From contig JBDTDV010000040.1 of NCBI GenBank assembly GCA_039922875.1, positions 1 to 64,000 of the forward strand: a stretch of 64,000 nt of DNA. The letters run 5' to 3'. Of this stretch, positions 30,829 through 38,968 are shown piece by piece. Source of the DNA: JBDTDV01 sp039922875. Lineage in GTDB: Bacteria > Actinomycetota > Actinomycetes > Actinomycetales > Microbacteriaceae. Under the pieces are notes generated by a model. That model did no database searches and was not told where the DNA came from. It was given only the letters and a program-made list of their open reading frames with translations. Position 1 is the first letter of the stretch. The number at the start of each line of letters is the position of its first letter. The translations under genes were made by a program, and so were the position numbers.

Positions 30829-31461
30829 CTATTCAGCCAGCTTCGTAATCTGCAGGATACCGTCGCCAGCCGGTGACAGGGCGCTGACGACCGCGCCGGA
30901 TGAGGCGATCTCGGTGACGAGGGTGCGGAACCCCGTGGACACGTCATCGCGTTGTGCCGGATTGGCTACCCGATCCCGCCACAGTGCGTGCGGGACGAGC
31001 ACGGTTCCGCCCGGCCGCACCAGGCGCAGGGCGTGCTCGACGTACTCGATCACCGACTGCGGGTCCGCGTCGATGAAAACGATGTCGTAGGAGTTCTCGT
31101 TCATCCGCGGTAGCACCTCGCGGGCGCGCCCGGTGATCAGCCGGACCCGATTGGCCGCTACGCCGGCATCGGTGAAGAACCCGCGCGCCAGTTGCTGATT
31201 TTCCAGTTCGGTGTCGATGGAGGTCAGCACCGCATCGGTGCCGCCGGCCAGCAGCCACAGACCGGACACGCCGAGCCCCGTGCCGATCTCGGCGATCGAA
31301 CGCGCGCCGGTAGCGGCCACGATCACCGCTGCCTGGGCGCCGACGGATGCGGCGATGGGCTCGACACCCAACTCGAGCGAATGCGCGCGAGCACGGGCGA
31401 TGACATCGCCCTCCATGACGATTCCGTCGGTGAATCTCCAGTTCGATTCCTTATGTGACAC
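30829..31461 (-). CDS. SAM-dependent O-methyltransferase
   Basis: The protein (210 aa) is a class I methyltransferase of the small O-methyltransferase (COMT-like) family. The SAM motif is IAEIGTGLGVSGLWLLAG, the acidic residue is in VLTSIDTELENQ, and YDIVFIDADPQSVIEYVEHAL carries the metal/substrate region. The frame is open to 31536, but the GTG at 31461 (VSHKESNW) has GGGAG upstream and gives the usual length. The substrate is unknown. It is divergent from the TatB-like gene with 91 bases between starts. Confidence 0.85.
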   Translation of the reverse strand: MSHKESNWRFTDGIVMEGDVIARARAHSLELGVEPIAASVGAQAAVIVAATGARSIAEIGTGLGVSGLWLLAGGTDAVLTSIDTELENQQLARGFFTDAGVAANRVRLITGRAREVLPRMNENSYDIVFIDADPQSVIEYVEHALRLVRPGGTVLVPHALWRDRVANPAQRDDVSTGFRTLVTEIASSGAVVSALSPAGDGILQITKLAE

Positions 31462-31540
31462 TGTGCTCCCGCTGCTTGCCGTTGATGCTCGGCACCAGAC
31501 TACGTCGACTGTTGGCAGCAACCGCGCAGGGCGCACAGGT

Positions 31541-31546
31541 TATCCT
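31541..31546 (+). promoter_or_regulatory. -10 element TATCCT for leaderless tatB-like gene
   Basis: TATCCT ends 6 bases before the GTG at 31553, predicting transcription from the first base of the start codon. Confidence 0.5.
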
Positions 31547-31552
31547 GAACTC

Positions 31553-31957
31553 GTGTTCGGCCTAACTTTTGAGAAGCTCGTGATCATCGCGGTGATCGCC
31601 GGGCTTCTGCTCGGGCCCCAGCGGTTGCCATACTATGCGTCGCAGCTGGCGAGGCTGACCCGCTCATTACGTGATCTGGCCAACGGGGCCAAGGAGCGGA
31701 TGCGCGAAGAGATGGGCGACGAATTCCAAGAGGTCGACTGGAAGAAGCTCGATCCGCGCCAGTACGATCCGCGCCGAATCATTCGCGAGGCGCTCCTGGA
31801 CGATTCTTCAGAACAGGATGCCCCTCCACAGCTGGTTCGACCCGCTGGCAGCGCCGAGGCCGATGCCGCCGAGGGCGACGCCGCCGAGGGCGACGCGCGC
31901 GCTGAGGCGAGTTCGGTGACGGCAGGCCCACCTCCTTTCGACGCGGAGGCGACCTAG
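31553..31957 (+). CDS. tatB: Sec-independent (Tat) translocase subunit, TatB-like
   Basis: The protein (134 aa) has an N-terminal membrane helix (about 5-22, FEKLVIIAVIAGLLLGPQRLP), an amphipathic helix with LARLTRSLRDLANGAKERM, and a low-complexity Ala/Glu/Asp tail, the TatB architecture. It would act with TatC and TatA in exporting folded proteins. The expected glutamate in the first residues is replaced (FGLTFEK with E at 7), and some TatA variants look similar, so TatB rather than TatA rests on length and tail. No tatC is nearby. The start is GTG; longer upstream reading is not TatB-like. Confidence 0.8.
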   Translation: MFGLTFEKLVIIAVIAGLLLGPQRLPYYASQLARLTRSLRDLANGAKERMREEMGDEFQEVDWKKLDPRQYDPRRIIREALLDDSSEQDAPPQLVRPAGSAEADAAEGDAAEGDARAEASSVTAGPPPFDAEAT

Positions 31958-31962
31958 CCCGA

Positions 31963-31968
31963 TAGGCT
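31963..31968 (+). promoter_or_regulatory. -10 element TAGGCT for leaderless transporter gene
   Basis: TAGGCT ends 6 bases before the ATG at 31975. No ribosome-binding site precedes that ATG. Confidence 0.5.
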
Positions 31969-31974
31969 GCCAAA

Positions 31975-33330
31975 ATGAGCACTACGGAGGCCGTGCTGGC
32001 GCGGCCAACCATCATCCGTTATGCGATCGGGTCCTTGGGAACCGGCGGCTTCGCCACCCTGCCAGGCCTGGTCCTGGTGTATTACCTGACCGACACGCTC
32101 GGCGTCGCCGCCCTCGCCGCAGGGGTGCTGGTGACGATCGCGAAGATCTGGGACGTGATCATCGACCCGGTGATCGGTTCGCTGAGCGACCGCGATCTGG
32201 CTAAACGCGGCACTCGACGACGGGCGATGATCCTCGGTGCGGTGACCCTCCCGGCCTTCTTCATTCTCACCTTTGCGGTACCGGCAGGGACCGCGCCGTG
32301 GGCCGCCGGGGTGTGGGTGCTGTTGGCATTCCTGTTGACCGCAACCGCGTTCAGCCTGTTTCAGGTGCCGTATATTGCCCTGCCGGCGGAGCTGGCATCC
32401 GGTTATGATCAGCGCACCCGGCTGCTCACCTGGCGGGTCGTCGTACTGGCTCTGGCGATTCTGCTGTTCGGCGGCGGTGGCCCAGCGCTGCGGGGCCTGG
32501 GCGACGGCAACCCGTACCGGGGCTACCTGCTGATGGCGGTCGTGGCCGGGCTGGTGATCGGTGCGGGACTGCTTTACTCCAGCTTCGTCGCCCCGCGGGA
32601 CTTCCCGGCACGTGCGGTAGCCGTTCCGTCGGTGTCGATCCGGGCCAATTACGCTGCCGGGATCAACGCACTACAGGTCAGCCAGCCGTTCCGGGCGCTG
32701 TTGCTGACGTTCCTGTTGCAGGGCTTGGCGACCGGGGTGATGCTCGCCGGTGCCAACTACGTCGCCACCTGGGTGTTGCACTCCGAAGCCGCGGTCACAT
32801 TTCTGTTCATCGCGCTGATCGCACCGGCGTTGATCGTCACGCCGGTATGGGGCGTGATCGCACGCCGAATAGGGAAGGAACGGGGCTTCGTCTTCGCCAG
32901 CGTCTTGTTCGGAGCGGCTGCGCTATCGATGGTCGGGTTGCTCTGGGCGCCGGGGGTGTGGGTCTACATTCCGGTCGCCTTCGCCGGAGCGGCGTATGCG
33001 GGCATGCAGTCCCTGCCGATGGCGATGCTGCCAGATGTGATCTCCAACGATGCGCTGCGCCATGGGCCCGGCCGTGCCGGAATATTCGGCGGCATGTGGA
33101 CCGCCGGAGAGACCACCGGCATGGCGCTCGGCGCGACGGTGCTGACCCTGGTACTGGCGGTGACCGGTTACGTCGCCCACACCGGCAGCACCACCATCAC
33201 GCAATCGTCTACCTCGATCGTGGGCATAATATTGAGCTTTAGTCTGCTCCCTGGCGTGATCATCGCGGCGAGTCTGATCCCGCTTGCCCGATACCGACTG
33301 CGTAAGGAAGATATCAATGCTGAAAGCTGA
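31975..33330 (+). CDS. MFS transporter of the GPH (glycoside/cation symporter) type
   Basis: The protein (451 aa) has twelve predicted membrane helices. The loop AKIWDVIIDPVIGSLSDRD is the signature of the GPH cation symporter (MelB-like) group within MFS_2, and PMAMLPDVISNDAL in the second half also fits. Such proteins import sugars, glycosides or related solutes with a cation; this substrate is unknown. The stop overlaps the start of the PLP decarboxylase by 14 bases, so the transporter and enzyme are probably coexpressed and may share a substrate. Confidence 0.85.
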   Translation: MSTTEAVLARPTIIRYAIGSLGTGGFATLPGLVLVYYLTDTLGVAALAAGVLVTIAKIWDVIIDPVIGSLSDRDLAKRGTRRRAMILGAVTLPAFFILTFAVPAGTAPWAAGVWVLLAFLLTATAFSLFQVPYIALPAELASGYDQRTRLLTWRVVVLALAILLFGGGGPALRGLGDGNPYRGYLLMAVVAGLVIGAGLLYSSFVAPRDFPARAVAVPSVSIRANYAAGINALQVSQPFRALLLTFLLQGLATGVMLAGANYVATWVLHSEAAVTFLFIALIAPALIVTPVWGVIARRIGKERGFVFASVLFGAAALSMVGLLWAPGVWVYIPVAFAGAAYAGMQSLPMAMLPDVISNDALRHGPGRAGIFGGMWTAGETTGMALGATVLTLVLAVTGYVAHTGSTTITQSSTSIVGIILSFSLLPGVIIAASLIPLARYRLRKEDINAES

Positions 33331-34813
33331 ATCGGCCGACATTCTCGCGCGGCTGACCGCTTTGCGGTGCGCCGACGCGCCCACCCACGGCGGCCGGGTT
33401 CTGTCCTACGTGTACGATTCGGGGATCCCGGAACTCGACGAGCTCGCCGCCGCCGCGATGCGTGCCGTGCAACCGGTCAACGGGCTGGACCCGACCACCT
33501 TCACCTCGGTCGCCGTGCTGGAGAGCGAGACGGTGGCGTTTGCGCGCGAGTTGGTCAATGGTCCGAGTCCGGCGGAGGGTGCGGCCGGTGTCGTCGGCTC
33601 GGTCACCTCCGGAGGCACCGAAAGCTGCCTGCTCGCGGTCAAAACTGCGCGGGACGTGTGGCGGGCGGCGGGTGGCGTCGGCCAACCCCGGCTCCTGGCG
33701 CCGGTGACCGTCCACGCGGCATTCCACAAGGCAGCGGAGTACTTCGGGCTCACCCTGGACTTGGTGGATGTCGATCACGCGACCGGTGCGCTTCGGGCGT
33801 CGGACCTCGTCGCGCGGTTGAGCGAAGATGTCGCCCTGGTGGTGGTCTCCGCCCCGTCCTATCCGTATGCCGGCTTGGACCCGGTGGAGCCCGTCGCCGC
33901 AGCCTGCCAGGGTGCCGGCATCGCGTGTCATGTCGACGCGTGCGTCGGTGGCTGGATCCTGCCGTTCTGGCCGGCATCGGACAACGGCCAAGCGGAAGAA
34001 AGCCGCTGGGATTTCCGGGTTCCCGGGGTAACCAGCATGTCGCTTGACGTGCACAAGTTCGGTTATGTGCCGAAGGGGGTCAGTGTGCTCCTGCAACGGG
34101 GGCGGGACCGGCAGCGGCACCAGTTCTTCGCCACCACGCGCTGGCCAGGCTATCCGGTGGTCAACCCGACGATGCTCGGATCGAAATCCGTTGGTGCGCT
34201 CGCCGCGGCCTGGGCGGTCATCCAGTGGCTTGGCCGGGACGGCTACCGTGAACTGGCGGCATCCTGTGCACGTTCGACCCACGCGTTGATTGCGTTGGTC
34301 GACGGACTTGCCGGGCTTCGCGTCGTCGGAACACCGACCGGCCCGCTGTTCGCCGTCGCGACGGATGAGACGGCGCCGGAAGCGGTTCGGGTCGACCCTC
34401 ACCACTGGGTCGACCGGCTGCAAACCTACGGCTGGAGGCTGCAGCTGCAGCCTGGGTTCACCCAGACCGACGGTACGCACCTGCCGCACACCGCGCACCT
34501 GACGATCACCCCGGTGACGGAAAAAATCTTGCCGGAGCTGTCGGCCGCGATGGTCACGGCCGCGGACGAGGTACGCGGCATCCCAGCCGATTCCGCAGTC
34601 TCCCTCGGCGGTGTCGGCGCTCGAGACGTTCCTACCTCGGAGGCCGCATTCACCGTTTTGAGCCGAATCGGTCTCGCTCCCGACGGACCGGGAGACACTC
34701 TACCGGACGAGATGGCACCGTTCCTCTCCCTGATCGAGTCGCTGCCGCACTCGCTCACCGAGCGCCTTCTGATCGAATTGCTCGCTCGGATCGTGGAGCC
34801 GCCGACAAAGTGA
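33317..34813 (+). CDS. PLP-dependent decarboxylase/aldolase, sphingosine-1-phosphate lyase-like
   Basis: The protein (498 aa) is a group II PLP enzyme. The PLP lysine is K247 in SLDVHKFGYVPKG, the ring-stacking histidine region is VHAAFHKAAEYF (133-144), and SVTSGGTESCLLAVK is the phosphate-binding segment. The overall pattern is closest to bacterial sphingosine-1-phosphate lyase homologues, which may cleave phosphorylated amino alcohols, though amino acid decarboxylases are alternatives. I chose the ATG at 33317, with AAGGAAG 6 bases upstream, over the frame's first Met. It overlaps the transporter gene by 14 bases. Confidence 0.82.
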   Translation: MLKAESADILARLTALRCADAPTHGGRVLSYVYDSGIPELDELAAAAMRAVQPVNGLDPTTFTSVAVLESETVAFARELVNGPSPAEGAAGVVGSVTSGGTESCLLAVKTARDVWRAAGGVGQPRLLAPVTVHAAFHKAAEYFGLTLDLVDVDHATGALRASDLVARLSEDVALVVVSAPSYPYAGLDPVEPVAAACQGAGIACHVDACVGGWILPFWPASDNGQAEESRWDFRVPGVTSMSLDVHKFGYVPKGVSVLLQRGRDRQRHQFFATTRWPGYPVVNPTMLGSKSVGALAAAWAVIQWLGRDGYRELAASCARSTHALIALVDGLAGLRVVGTPTGPLFAVATDETAPEAVRVDPHHWVDRLQTYGWRLQLQPGFTQTDGTHLPHTAHLTITPVTEKILPELSAAMVTAADEVRGIPADSAVSLGGVGARDVPTSEAAFTVLSRIGLAPDGPGDTLPDEMAPFLSLIESLPHSLTERLLIELLARIVEPPTK

Positions 34814-34828
34814 CATCTCGCCGGGGGT

Positions 34829-35374
34829 TCATGACACCGTCGGAAGGCTGTCCCCATCGGTGCTCGTGTCGGTATCGGTGTCGTCGTCGTCCAAGCTCTC
34901 CAGCAGGGCGCGAAGCTCGGCCCGGATGAAGTCCTTGGTTGCCATGTCCTTGACCGCCAGGCGCAGCGCGACGATCTCTCTGGCCAGGTATTCGGTGTCC
35001 GCGAGATTGCGTTCGGCTCGTTGCCGGTCCTGCTCGATCTGAACCCGGTCGCGGTCGTCTTGCCGGTTCTGTGCCAGCAGGATCATCGGTGCGGCATAGG
35101 AGGCCTGCAGGGAGAGCATCAGGGTCAGCGCAATGAATCCCAACGCGATCGAGTCGAAGCGCCACGGCGCCGGAGCCAGCGTATTCCAGAGCATCCAGGC
35201 GACCACGAAGAAGGTCAAGCCGAGCATGAAGCCCGGCGTACCCATGCCGCGGGCAATGGATTCGGTGAATCGGCCGAACCGATCGCTGCTCACCCGGTTG
35301 CGTCGTGGCAGCACCGAGCTGCGCAAACCCTTGGGGGAATCCAACTGAACCTGGGTCTTATTAGCTCGTGCCAC
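34829..35374 (-). CDS. DUF1003 membrane protein
   Basis: The protein (181 aa) has two membrane helices (about 45-65, TPGFMLGLTFFVVAWMLWN, and about 75-98), then a long charged helix likely to form a coiled coil (about 105-165, RDRVQIEQDRQRAERNLADTE), and an acidic Asp/Thr tail. DUF1003 function is unknown. The start is a GTG at 35374 with GGAAGGAGG 7 bases upstream, the clearest site. It overlaps the end of the MgtE-N/CBS gene by 14 bases, so the two are coupled and may work together. Confidence 0.87.
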   Translation of the reverse strand: MARANKTQVQLDSPKGLRSSVLPRRNRVSSDRFGRFTESIARGMGTPGFMLGLTFFVVAWMLWNTLAPAPWRFDSIALGFIALTLMLSLQASYAAPMILLAQNRQDDRDRVQIEQDRQRAERNLADTEYLAREIVALRLAVKDMATKDFIRAELRALLESLDDDDTDTDTSTDGDSLPTVS

Positions 35375-36719
35375 GTCCGGTCCTCCTTCCGGTTCCACTC
35401 TGGCTTCCGGCTCCGCTCTGGCTGGATCCCAGCGGGATGCCGCCGGTTTCGTTCAGGCCGGATTTTCCGGCCCGCGGGGGAACATCGTCGTCGTAACTTC
35501 GCCAATCATCGGGTAGGAGGAAGTCGAGGACATCGTCAATTGTCACCACCCCGACGAGTCGGTGGTTGTCGTCGACCACGGGCACCGAGACCAGATTGTA
35601 ACTGGCCAGAATGCGGGACACTTCGGCGGCCGAGGTGTGCGCCGTGACCGGCTCGAGGGTCGGGTCCAGTAGCGTGCCGAGCCGTTCGTGCGGCGGGTAA
35701 CGCAGCATCCGCTGGAAGTGCACGATGCCCAAAAAGCGTCCGGTGGGCGGCTCGTACGGCGGGAGCGTGACGCAGACCGCCGCACCCAGGGCGGGCGCCA
35801 GCTCGGTTCGGCGGATCAGGGCCAGCCCCTCCGCGACGGTCGCATCCGCAGAGAGGATGACCGGCTCGGTGGTCATCAAACCACCGGCCGTGTCGGGTTC
35901 GTAGCTGAGCAGCATCCGGACGTCGTCGGCCTCTTCCGGCTCCATCAGCTCGAGCAGGGCCTCCCTGCGCTCGTCGCTGAGCTGCGCGATCAGGTCGGCC
36001 GCGTCATCCGGCTGCATCTGGTCGAGCACATCCGCGGCCCGGGTGTCGCCCAGCCGGTTGAGGACGTTAACCTGCGCACTCTCGGGCATTTCTTCCAGCA
36101 CGTCGGCCAGCCGCTCGTCCGGTAACTCCTCCGCCACCTCGAGCATGCGTTGATCCGGCAGGTCGAGCAGTGTGTTGGCCAGGTCGGCCGGCTTCAGCTC
36201 TGAGTAGGTTGCGATCAGGTGTTCCGCCGACTGAGCCTGCCCGGCGGCGGGCTTCTCGCGCACCTCTGGCCAGGTGGCGAACACCGTCGCCCCTTTGGCG
36301 AACGGCGATGAGCTGGTCTTTGGCCGCCGCACAAAGAGCTGACCGACCTGCCACTGGCCGGAGGCGCCCTGCTCGATCGCGACGTCCTCGATGGTGGCCT
36401 CGCCTGAGCCGTCGCGGAAGATCACCTTGCGCCCCAGGATTTCGGCGATCACTCGCACCTCGCCGCCGCGCTGCTGGAATCGCCGGACATTGATCAGCCC
36501 GGTGGTGATGATCTGGCCGCTGCCGATGCTGGTCACTCTCCCGATCGACACGAACACGCGCCGCTTCCCGGGGATCTCCACGATCAAGCCGACCACCCGG
36601 GGTGGGTCGTTTTTTCGGTAGACCACCAGCACGTCACGAACTTTTCCGACCCGGTCGCCGACCGGGTCGAACACCGTGCAGCCCGCCAGCCGGGCGACGA
36701 AAACTCTAGTGGCACTCAC
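35361..36719 (-). CDS. Soluble MgtE N-domain and CBS protein with PRC-barrel start
   Basis: The protein (452 aa) has a PRC-barrel-like N-terminus (about 1-130), an MgtE N-domain superhelix (about 165-280, repeating patterns such as LLDLPDQRMLEVAEELPDE and LNRLGDTRAADVLDQM), two CBS domains (about 285-415), and a Gly/Ser/Arg tail. MgtE channels have this gate plus a membrane domain, but no membrane helices are present here. It is therefore probably a Mg2+- or nucleotide-responsive regulator; its partner may be the coupled DUF1003 protein. The GTG at 36719 is preceded by TAAAGT (36733-36728), implying a leader of about two bases. Confidence 0.85.
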   Translation of the reverse strand: MSATRVFVARLAGCTVFDPVGDRVGKVRDVLVVYRKNDPPRVVGLIVEIPGKRRVFVSIGRVTSIGSGQIITTGLINVRRFQQRGGEVRVIAEILGRKVIFRDGSGEATIEDVAIEQGASGQWQVGQLFVRRPKTSSSPFAKGATVFATWPEVREKPAAGQAQSAEHLIATYSELKPADLANTLLDLPDQRMLEVAEELPDERLADVLEEMPESAQVNVLNRLGDTRAADVLDQMQPDDAADLIAQLSDERREALLELMEPEEADDVRMLLSYEPDTAGGLMTTEPVILSADATVAEGLALIRRTELAPALGAAVCVTLPPYEPPTGRFLGIVHFQRMLRYPPHERLGTLLDPTLEPVTAHTSAAEVSRILASYNLVSVPVVDDNHRLVGVVTIDDVLDFLLPDDWRSYDDDVPPRAGKSGLNETGGIPLGSSQSGAGSQSGTGRRTGRGTS

Positions 36720-36770
36720 ACCTGACAACTTTAGGCGATGGATGACCAGGGACGGTGGCACAATGGCACA

Positions 36771-37388
36771 GTGAGCAATCAGAGCCCCCTGGGCGGGCGC
36801 AACCGCGGTATGTTTCCGAGCCTCCCGCGCGGCGAGGTCGTGGCGACTTTCGAAACGTACCTGGACGCACAGCAGGCTGTAGACGTGCTGGCGCGAGCGG
36901 ACTTCCCGGTCAGCAAGCTCTCCATCGTCGGCAGCGATCTAAAGAGCGTCGAGCGAGTGACCGGCAAGCTCACCTGGGGCCGCGTGGCGCTCGCCGGCGC
37001 GGCATCCGGTGCGTGGCTCGGTTTGTTCTTCGGACTGCTGCTGGTGATCTTCGCGCCGGCGACGAACCTCGGGTTCGTGATGGCGGCGTTGCTGATCGGC
37101 GCCGGATTCGGGATGCTGTTCGGCATCGTTTCATATGCCATCAATCGGCGCCGGCGTGACTTCACCTCGGTCATGCAGGTGATCGCTACCAGCTATCAGG
37201 TGCTGGTCGACCCGGACCTGGTCAACCGCGCCCGCAATCTGCTGGACGGTTCCGCCACCTCCGACGTGGACGCCGCACCCGCCGCCCCCGCCGTGCCCAC
37301 CCGTCATCCGTCCGACCCGCCACCGCGATATGGCCTGCCGGCCGAGCCCCCATCAGAGGACCCCGACTCCGCGCCCGACCCCCGCTGA
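36771..37388 (+). CDS. General stress protein (YflT/17M-like) with glycine-rich membrane hairpin
   Basis: The protein (205 aa) has an N-terminal ferredoxin-like domain (about 20-65, VVATFETYLDAQQAVDVLA and SKLSIVGSDLKSVERV), two membrane helices (about 75-125), a further short globular part ending DFTSVMQVIATSYQVLVDP, and a Pro/Ala/Asp-rich tail. The N-terminal domain matches heat-induced stress protein YflT/17M. The role is unknown. The start is GTG 36771, with CACAAT at the -10 distance for a leaderless transcript. Its last codons and stop form the first unit of a 15-bp tandem repeat. Confidence 0.83.
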   Translation: MSNQSPLGGRNRGMFPSLPRGEVVATFETYLDAQQAVDVLARADFPVSKLSIVGSDLKSVERVTGKLTWGRVALAGAASGAWLGLFFGLLLVIFAPATNLGFVMAALLIGAGFGMLFGIVSYAINRRRRDFTSVMQVIATSYQVLVDPDLVNRARNLLDGSATSDVDAAPAAPAVPTRHPSDPPPRYGLPAEPPSEDPDSAPDPR

Positions 37389-37418
37389 CCCGACCCCCGC
37401 TGACCCGACCCCCGCTGA
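37374..37418 (+). repeat. Perfect 15-bp tandem repeat, three copies, each with an in-frame stop
   Basis: CCCGACCCCCGCTGA is repeated at 37374-37388, 37389-37403 and 37404-37418. The unit is five codons (Pro-Asp-Pro-Arg-stop), so the end of the stress-protein gene has been copied twice in frame, giving three consecutive stops. The last unit merges into the terminator stem. Confidence 0.92.
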
Positions 37419-37475
37419 GGTGCACGCTTCTGCTAGTTAAACCGACCCGGCACTAACCAAAGCGTGCACCTCAGC
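37414..37475. terminator. Bidirectional terminator between convergent genes
   Basis: A 16-bp perfect inverted repeat (GCTGAGGTGCACGCTT, 37414-37429, and its complement at 37460-37475) encloses a 30-base loop. It separates the stress-protein gene from the convergent aminopeptidase gene, and its right arm includes the aminopeptidase stop codon. There is no T-run. The symmetry allows the same structure in both transcripts. Confidence 0.7.
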
Positions 37476-38916
37476 GACGGGACCGGGCGATCCAGGCTTC
37501 GACGTCGTCGGCGGTGCGCGGGATCGCGATCGAGAGGTTCTCGGCGCCGTCCGCGGTGACCAGGATGTCGTCTTCGATTCGGACGCCGATGCCGCGGAGC
37601 CGTTCCGGCACGGTCAGGTCGTCCGGCTGGAAGTACAACCCCGGCTCGATCGTGAACACCATGCCCGGCTCGATCACGCCGTCCATGTACATCTCGCGCC
37701 TGGCCTGCGCGCAATCGTGCACGTCCAGGCCGAGGTGATGGCTGGTGCCGTGCACCATATAGCGCCGGTGCTGCTGATTATCGGCTTGCAGCGCTTCTTC
37801 GGCCGTGACCGGGAGCAGCCCCCACTCTGCGGTGCGGCGGGCGATGACCTGCATCGCCGCCGCGTGCACATCGCGAAATCGGATGCCGGGCCGCACGATC
37901 GCGAATGCGGCATCCGCAGCCTCGCGTACCGTCTCGTAGACCAGCCGCTGGTCCGCGTCGAAGCGGCCGTTGACCGGGAGGGTCCGGGTGATGTCGGCCG
38001 TGTAATAGCTGTCCACCTCGACGCCGGCGTCGATCAGGATCAGATCGCCTGGCCGGACCGGGCCGTCGTTTCTGGTCCAGTGCAGAATGCAGCCGTGCCG
38101 GCCAGCCGCGGCGATGGTGTCGTAGCCGACGGCGTTGCCGTCGGCGCGGGCGCGGGCGTAAAATGCGCTCTCGACCAGGCGCTCGCCCCGCTGATGCGTG
38201 CTGATCCGCGGTAGGTCCGCGATGATGTCGCCGAAGCCCCGCGCGGTGGCGGCGATTGCCAAGCGCAACTGGTCGATTTCGTAGCGGTCCTTCACCAGAC
38301 GCAGCTCGGAGAGTTCACGGGCGAGGTCCGCATCGGCGTCCAGCACCCTGGCGTTCTCGGCGTCCACCTCGGCGAATGCGCTGAGATCCCGGGTAGCGAT
38401 CGCAAGGTCACCGGCGACCTGCTGGAGAGACGGTCGCGGGCCGATCCAGAACTCGCCGATCTCGGGATTCGCGTAAAACTCGTCAGAGTCTCGTCCGGCC
38501 CGCTCGCGGAAATACACGGTAGCCTCGTGGCCGGATTCGGTCGGCTCAAGCACCAGCACCGAGCCGGGTTCTGCGTCCGAACCCCAGCCGGTCAGATGGG
38601 CGAAGGCGGAGTGGGCGCGGAATGGGAAGTCGGTGTCGTTCGACCTCTGCTTGGACGAACCGGCCGGGATGATCAGTCGCTCGCCAGGATGAGCGGCAGA
38701 GAGCGCGGCGCGCCGTGCTGCGGCGAAAGGTGCCTGTTCCCGCGCCGCTGGTACCACCTCAGTCCGATCAGCCCAGCCGCTGCCGATGAACTCCTTGAAG
38801 CCGTCAGAGACCGGGGTCGTCGACCGGTTGGCCGTCGCGCGGGGCGCGGATGCCGCCTGATCGGCGTTCGGGTGCGGTGCGGGAACCTCAGTGGATATTT
38901 GAGCGCTGTCAGCCAT
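37471..38916 (-). CDS. pepP: Xaa-Pro aminopeptidase (M24B)
   Basis: The protein (481 aa) removes an N-terminal residue before proline. It has an N-terminal creatinase-like domain and a C-terminal pita-bread domain. The two-metal ligands are visible: the Asp pair in LIDAGVEVDSYYTADITRT, His in MVHGTSHHLGLDVHD, and Glu in FTIEPGLYF and GVRIEDDIL. The frame is open to 38952. The ATG at 38916 (MADSAQIST) is chosen because AAGAAT lies 6 bases upstream and the remaining N-terminus is compatible. It has an N-terminal extension of about 50 residues rich in Ala/Pro/Ser. Confidence 0.93.
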   Translation of the reverse strand: MADSAQISTEVPAPHPNADQAASAPRATANRSTTPVSDGFKEFIGSGWADRTEVVPAAREQAPFAAARRAALSAAHPGERLIIPAGSSKQRSNDTDFPFRAHSAFAHLTGWGSDAEPGSVLVLEPTESGHEATVYFRERAGRDSDEFYANPEIGEFWIGPRPSLQQVAGDLAIATRDLSAFAEVDAENARVLDADADLARELSELRLVKDRYEIDQLRLAIAATARGFGDIIADLPRISTHQRGERLVESAFYARARADGNAVGYDTIAAAGRHGCILHWTRNDGPVRPGDLILIDAGVEVDSYYTADITRTLPVNGRFDADQRLVYETVREAADAAFAIVRPGIRFRDVHAAAMQVIARRTAEWGLLPVTAEEALQADNQQHRRYMVHGTSHHLGLDVHDCAQARREMYMDGVIEPGMVFTIEPGLYFQPDDLTVPERLRGIGVRIEDDILVTADGAENLSIAIPRTADDVEAWIARSRR

Positions 38917-38968
38917 GTCCCCATTCTTCCACGCGCCGTCGCACAGCGTCACGCCGCGTGACGCGGGC

